DNA from: DASSUC01 sp035649895
Lineage (GTDB): Bacteria; Actinomycetota; Actinomycetes; Mycobacteriales; Micromonosporaceae
Direction of reading: 5' to 3'
DNA: 64,000 nt
NCBI GenBank assembly: GCA_035649895.1
Contig: DASRIS010000196.1
Span: forward strand, 1-64,000
Below, piece by piece: positions 60,259-64,000 of the stretch (position 1 is the first letter of the stretch; the number at the start of each line of letters is the position of its first letter). The translations under genes were made by a program, and so were the position numbers. The notes beneath the pieces were generated by a model. It ran no database searches. It saw nothing but the letters and a program-made list of their open reading frames with translations, and was not told the DNA's origin.

Positions 60259-60960
60259 ATGAGCGAGCGACAGCTGGCCGAGGTGTTCGTCGAGATGGCC
60301 GACACCCTCGTCGACGACTTTGACCTGATCGACTTCCTGCACCGGTTGACCGTGCGCTGCGTCGAGCTGCTCGAGGTGACGGCTGCCGGGTTGCTGCTGT
60401 CCGACGACCGCGGCGCCCTGCAGATGGTCGCCGCCTCTACCGAACAGACCCGGCTGCTTGAGCTGCTGCAGCTACAGACCGACACCGGCCCGTGCCCGGA
60501 GTGCTTCCACACCGGCCGGGCGGTGACGGTCACCGACCTGGCGACCACGGCCGGCCGCTGGCCCCAGTTCGTCGCCGCAGCCAGCCAGATCGGGTTCGCG
60601 TCCGTCCACGCCCTGCCGATGCGGCTACGCACCGAGATCATCGGCGCCCTGAACCTGTTCGACACGCGACCCGGGGCGCTGTCCGCCGACACCATCCGCC
60701 TCGGTCAGGCCCTGGCCGACGTGGCCACGATCGGCCTGTTGCAGACCCGCGCCATCAGCCGGCGCGAAACCCTCGCCGAACAGCTTCAGACCGCGCTGAA
60801 CACCCGGGTGATCATCGAGCAGGCCAAGGGCGTCGTCGCCGAACGCCGCCAGATCGACATGGACCAGTCGTTCGTCCTGCTGCGCACCCTCGCCCGCAGC
60901 ACGAACCGCCGCCTGTCCGACCTGTCCCGCGCCGTCGTCGAGGGATCCGAGGTGTTCTGA
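60259..60960 (+). CDS. GAF-ANTAR response regulator
   Basis: 233 aa from the ATG at 60259. GAF domain in residues 20-165 (FDLIDFLHRLTVRCVELLEV, TDTGPCPECFHTGRAVTVTD) and ANTAR at the C-terminus (LNTRVIIEQAKGVVAERRQI, RTLARSTNRRLSDLSRAVVE). It is a paralogue of the preceding gene, 74 bases downstream. The pair may answer different ligands. Three Cys residues in the GAF domain (CPEC and one earlier) could bind a metal or act in redox sensing. Confidence 0.9.
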   Translation: MSERQLAEVFVEMADTLVDDFDLIDFLHRLTVRCVELLEVTAAGLLLSDDRGALQMVAASTEQTRLLELLQLQTDTGPCPECFHTGRAVTVTDLATTAGRWPQFVAAASQIGFASVHALPMRLRTEIIGALNLFDTRPGALSADTIRLGQALADVATIGLLQTRAISRRETLAEQLQTALNTRVIIEQAKGVVAERRQIDMDQSFVLLRTLARSTNRRLSDLSRAVVEGSEVF

Positions 60961-60995
60961 CATCCACCCGGCGGACCAGGGGCCGTCGTCGCCGG

Positions 60996-62051
60996 TCAGC
61001 TCACCTCGGCCCGGAGCGGCTCGCCGACCTGGTGTAGGTGGCGTAGGGCCTGGGCGTAGGAGCGCAGCAGCGTGGTCTCGCAGTACGCCACGTTGTGCCG
61101 ATGGCAGAACCCCTTGACGACATCCTGGGCACGGCGCAGGTTCGGTCGTGGCATGTTGGGGAACAGATGGTGCTCGATCTGGTAGTTGAGCCCGCCCAGG
61201 ACGAAGTCGACCAGCCAGCCGCCGCGCACGTTGCGCGAGGTGAGCACCTGCCGGCGGAGGAAGTCGGTCTGGTCGTCGGCTCCCAGCATCGGCATGCCCT
61301 TGTGGTTGGGTGCGAAGGCGCACCCCAGGTACAGGCCGAACAGAGCCTGCTGGACCACGATGAACACAGCCGCCTTGAGCGGGGAGAGCACCAGCAGCAC
61401 CATGGTCAGGTAGCCGACGGCGTGCACAGCGAGCAGCAGGGCCTCCCGCGAACGGTGACGCACACCGCGGCCGGCGATGGCCTGCACGCTCGACACGTGC
61501 AGCTGCACCGCCTCCAGCAGCAGCAGCGGAAAGAACAGGTACCGCTGGTGGCGGGCGATGAACCGGGTCAACCGGCTCCGCTTGGCCCACGCCTGTCCCG
61601 CAGTGAACGCGAGCGCGCCGATCTCGATGTCCGGGTCCTTGTCCTCGGTGTTGGGGTGGGCATGGTGGCGGTTGTGCTTGTCGACCCACCAGCCGTAGCT
61701 CAGGCCGATGGCCAGGTTGCCGTGTACCAGGCCGACCAGATGGTTGGCCCGCCGCGACTGGAAGATCTGCTGGTGCCCGGCGTCATGACCGATGAACCCG
61801 ATCTGTGCGAACACCACCGCCAGGAATGCGGCGACGGCGAGCTGCCACCATGAGTCGCCCAGCACCACGAACCCCGCCCAGCCAAGGGCGAGCAGCGCAG
61901 CGGTCACGGCGATCTTCGTCGCGTAGTAGCCACGGCGCCGCCTCAACAGGCCAGCGGTCTTGACCTGACGCATCAGGTCGGCGTAGTCACTGCCGCGCCG
62001 GGCGGTGCGACCACCGTCGGGCTGTGCTGTGAGCAAGGTAGGTGCGGCCAT
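60996..62051 (-). CDS. Membrane fatty-acid desaturase
   Basis: 351 aa from the ATG at 62051. The three histidine clusters are GHDAGH (HxxxH), HNRHHAHPN (HxxHH) and QIEHHLFPNMP (QxxHH). The Gln in the third cluster is the mark of front-end and linoleoyl-CoA-type desaturases rather than delta-9 enzymes (HxxHH). About four hydrophobic segments are visible. No cytochrome b5 or ferredoxin domain is attached. Its electron donor is not encoded nearby. Confidence 0.9.
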   Translation of the reverse strand: MAAPTLLTAQPDGGRTARRGSDYADLMRQVKTAGLLRRRRGYYATKIAVTAALLALGWAGFVVLGDSWWQLAVAAFLAVVFAQIGFIGHDAGHQQIFQSRRANHLVGLVHGNLAIGLSYGWWVDKHNRHHAHPNTEDKDPDIEIGALAFTAGQAWAKRSRLTRFIARHQRYLFFPLLLLEAVQLHVSSVQAIAGRGVRHRSREALLLAVHAVGYLTMVLLVLSPLKAAVFIVVQQALFGLYLGCAFAPNHKGMPMLGADDQTDFLRRQVLTSRNVRGGWLVDFVLGGLNYQIEHHLFPNMPRPNLRRAQDVVKGFCHRHNVAYCETTLLRSYAQALRHLHQVGEPLRAEVS

Positions 62052-62299
62052 GCGGACCTCCGGGTCGGCATCGGATCGTGGCGTTGATACATCGCCCGGG
62101 GTCTCGGGGCCAACCGCTGCCGACCGCAGTCCTCGACCGCAATGGTGGTCCGGACGGACTGGCCGCGTTCGACGTCGACGCTAACACCGGCCCCGCCCTG
62201 GTGCGAGCCGGGCGGCCGGTGTGGTCGCCGTGGGTTCGGAGGGCATCGGGCGGGTATCCCAGGGCCGATGGAGCGGCGTGCCGCGAGGAGGCAGGTGCT

Positions 62300-63676
62300 G
62301 TGGCGAACTGGATGGCGCAAGCCCGGCAGCGGGCGCGGACGCGGCTGGCGAACGCCCGGCGGGGAGGCGCAGTACCCCCGTTCGCGGCGGACAGGTCCCT
62401 GGGCGAGCCCACTGGGCTGGTCCGGGTCGTGCGGTCCGCACCTACGGTGGACGAAGGGCTTCCCCGCGGCGTACGCATCGCGGGGGCCTGGGCGTGGCGG
62501 CTGATCCTGTTCATCGCAGCCGCCTACCTGCTGCTCCGGCTCGTCGGAGTCCTCCGCGTGGTGGTCATCCCCGTTGCGGTGGCGCTGCTCCTGGCGGCGT
62601 TGCTGCAACCGGCCGCCGGGGCGCTTCGCCGGCGGGGCATGAACAAGTCGGTTGCGGCCGGGATCGTGCTCGTCACCGGGCTGCTGGTCGTGTTCGGCGG
62701 CCTCGGGCTGATCGTCCAGACGTTTATCTCCCAGTTCGACGACCTTTCCACACAGGTGACCGAGGGTGTCGAGAAGATCGAGGCGTGGCTTGTGCAGGGC
62801 CCGTTGCATCTCTCGCAGGCCCAGCTCACCGACGGCATGGAACGCCTGCGACAGCAGCTGTCCGAGAACCAGGGCGCGCTTACCGCCGGCGCGCTGAGCA
62901 CCGCCACCACGCTGGGCGAGGTCGTGGCGGGGTTCTTCCTGGTCCTGTTCACCCTCTTCTTCTTCCTGCGCGACGGCGGCCAGATCTGGCAGTTCCTCTG
63001 CCGCATGCTGCCCCGACCGGCCCAGGTGCCGGTGGCCCGGGCCGGCCACTACTCGTGGGTCACGCTGGTGTCCTACGTCCGCGCGACCGTGCTCGTGGCG
63101 TTCGTCGACGCGGTCGGCATCGGCATCGGGCTCGCCGTGCTCCGCATCCCGCTCGCGCTTCCGCTCGCCGCACTGGTGTTCCTCGGCGCGTTCATCCCGT
63201 TGATCGGTGCCACGCTCACCGGCGCGGTCGCCGTCCTGGTCGCGCTCGTCACCAACGGGCCGGTCAGCGCGCTCCTCGTCCTCGCCGTGGTGATCATGGT
63301 ACAGCAGATGGAAGGCCATGTCCTGCAGCCGCTCATCATGGGCCGCGCGGTCTCGCTGCATCCTCTCGCCGTCATCCTCGCGATCGCGACCGGTGTGGTC
63401 GTCACCGGCATCGTCGGCGGCCTCGTCGCCGTGCCGGTGCTGGCTGTCGCCAACACCGCCGTGCGCTACCTGGCCGCACACCCGACCGGTGCGCCCACGG
63501 CCGACCGGGAGCCGCCCGGGACAGAGCCCACCGACGAGGACCAAGCCGAAGCCGAACGGGCCGTCGACGAAGCGGCCGGACGATCTGACCCCGCCGCGCC
63601 CCCACCGCCGGAGACGTCCGTGAACCCACCCGACCGTGCGTTGGTGGACACCGGCCCGGAGAAGACCAGCGGGTGA
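62300..63676 (+). CDS. AI-2E family transporter (YdiK/TqsA-like)
   Basis: 458 aa from the GTG at 62300, with GGAGG upstream; longer frames start over the divergent desaturase gene. Seven or eight hydrophobic segments (LILFIAAAYLLLRLVGVLRV, VVIPVAVALLLAALLQPAAG, VVAGFFLVLFTLFFFLRDGG, LPLAALVFLGAFIPLIGATL) and the conserved PLIGATLTGA and EGHVLQPLIMGRAVSLHPLA mark the AI-2E family. The C-terminal 70 residues are acidic and disordered. The family exports autoinducer-2 or other small molecules; the substrate here is unknown. Confidence 0.88.
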   Translation: MANWMAQARQRARTRLANARRGGAVPPFAADRSLGEPTGLVRVVRSAPTVDEGLPRGVRIAGAWAWRLILFIAAAYLLLRLVGVLRVVVIPVAVALLLAALLQPAAGALRRRGMNKSVAAGIVLVTGLLVVFGGLGLIVQTFISQFDDLSTQVTEGVEKIEAWLVQGPLHLSQAQLTDGMERLRQQLSENQGALTAGALSTATTLGEVVAGFFLVLFTLFFFLRDGGQIWQFLCRMLPRPAQVPVARAGHYSWVTLVSYVRATVLVAFVDAVGIGIGLAVLRIPLALPLAALVFLGAFIPLIGATLTGAVAVLVALVTNGPVSALLVLAVVIMVQQMEGHVLQPLIMGRAVSLHPLAVILAIATGVVVTGIVGGLVAVPVLAVANTAVRYLAAHPTGAPTADREPPGTEPTDEDQAEAERAVDEAAGRSDPAAPPPPETSVNPPDRALVDTGPEKTSG

Positions 63677-63743
63677 GCACGCGCGACATCGGGCGGGCGG
63701 GGGTTGGTGGGCCGCGCGAAGGTCCGCCGCCGGGAAACGGGGC

Positions 63744-64000
63744 TCAAGGCGCGGGCGCCACCCGGTCGCGCAGCACGAACCGCTGCACCTTGCCGGTCGA
63801 CGTCCGCGGCAGCGCGTCCACGAGCTCGACGACCCGGGGCACCTTGTACGGCGCGATCACCGACCTCGCGTACTCCCGCAGCTCCTCGGCCTTCTCCGGC
63901 GACCCCGGCACACCCGGCTTGAGCACGACGAACGCGTGCACCGACATGGTCCGTGCCGGGTCGGGCGCCCCGACCACCGCGCACTCCAGCACGTCCGCAT
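63744..64000 (-). CDS. Acyl/aryl-CoA ligase, C-terminal part (runs off the window)
   Basis: The last 85 residues of an AMP-binding enzyme are visible: VLECAVVGAPDPARTMSVHA, FVVLKPG, VIAPYKVPRVVELVDALPRT and STGKVQRFVLRD. The lysine in TSTGKVQR is the catalytic residue of acyl-CoA synthetases. The pattern resembles benzoate-CoA ligase-type enzymes. It continues beyond position 64000 on the minus strand, so the gene starts to the right. It could supply aryl-CoA to the fused monooxygenase at 52968. Confidence 0.85.
   Translation of the reverse strand, partial: ADVLECAVVGAPDPARTMSVHAFVVLKPGVPGSPEKAEELREYARSVIAPYKVPRVVELVDALPRTSTGKVQRFVLRDRVAPAP

Overview
This window is high-GC DNA with dense, often overlapping genes, frequent GTG starts and typically actinobacterial gene sets (dnaK-grpE-dnaJ-hspR with a HAIR operator, DUF6458, GAF-ANTAR regulators, a FadE5-type acyl-CoA dehydrogenase, paired dynamin-like GTPases). 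It most likely comes from a filamentous actinomycete, probably Micromonosporaceae; the family is an inference from gene content, not from a marker gene.

Region 1 (1 to about 11154) is the right-hand part of an integrated actinomycete integrative and conjugative element (AICE). It carries an FtsK/TraB-type DNA translocase, an SSB, a DUF2637/SpdB-like membrane protein, a ladder of small ORFs that mostly overlap by a few bases, a divergent regulatory region, a GntR-HTH/P-loop kinase fusion coupled to a second small kinase, and an AT-richer single-chain restriction-modification gene as cargo. It ends at a 44-bp remnant of the 3' half of a tRNA-Gly(CCC) gene at 11111-11154, which is read as attR. 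Integrase, rep, xis and the intact tRNA should lie left of the window. A perfect 18-bp inverted repeat built of GCTAGC units follows the translocase gene and is a candidate clt transfer locus.

Region 2 (about 12000-23120) is chromosomal: a PEBP protein, a secreted protein, a phosphoribosyltransferase, an RlpA-like protein, a membrane PP2C phosphatase, a FadE5-like dehydrogenase behind two palindromic operators, two DUF6458 proteins flanking a broken ATPase remnant and a SixA-type phosphatase, a hemolysin III/PAQR protein, the 5-oxoprolinase operon pxpBCA, and a GNAT acetyltransferase.

Region 3 (23142-27227) is a compact minus-strand island with less extreme codon use: an MazG-like NTP pyrophosphohydrolase, a dCTP-deaminase-like protein with an altered GRSS motif, a HIT protein, an unrecognised 314-aa protein and a cysteine desulfurase. 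It is the best candidate here for an undescribed system (nucleotide-based defence or nucleotide/thio metabolism).

Region 4 (27301-46933) holds a thioredoxin-NHL protein, a proline-rich LppU-like membrane protein, a 2-oxoacid dehydrogenase E1a-E1b-E2 operon, a NUDIX-HTH regulator divergent from an SPFH protein and an NAD-kinase-like gene across a perfect 8-5-8 palindrome, a toxin-antitoxin pair whose toxin is broken by a 71-bp duplication, and a pair of dynamin-like GTPases.

Region 5 (47040-51842) is the HspR-controlled chaperone operon. Region 6 (51983-64000) has a fused FAD-monooxygenase/old-yellow-enzyme, an SDR, a DUF1707 protein, a frameshifted conserved gene, a STAS anti-sigma antagonist with two GAF-ANTAR regulators, a fatty-acid desaturase divergent from an AI-2E family transporter, and the C-terminal end of an acyl/aryl-CoA ligase running off the window.
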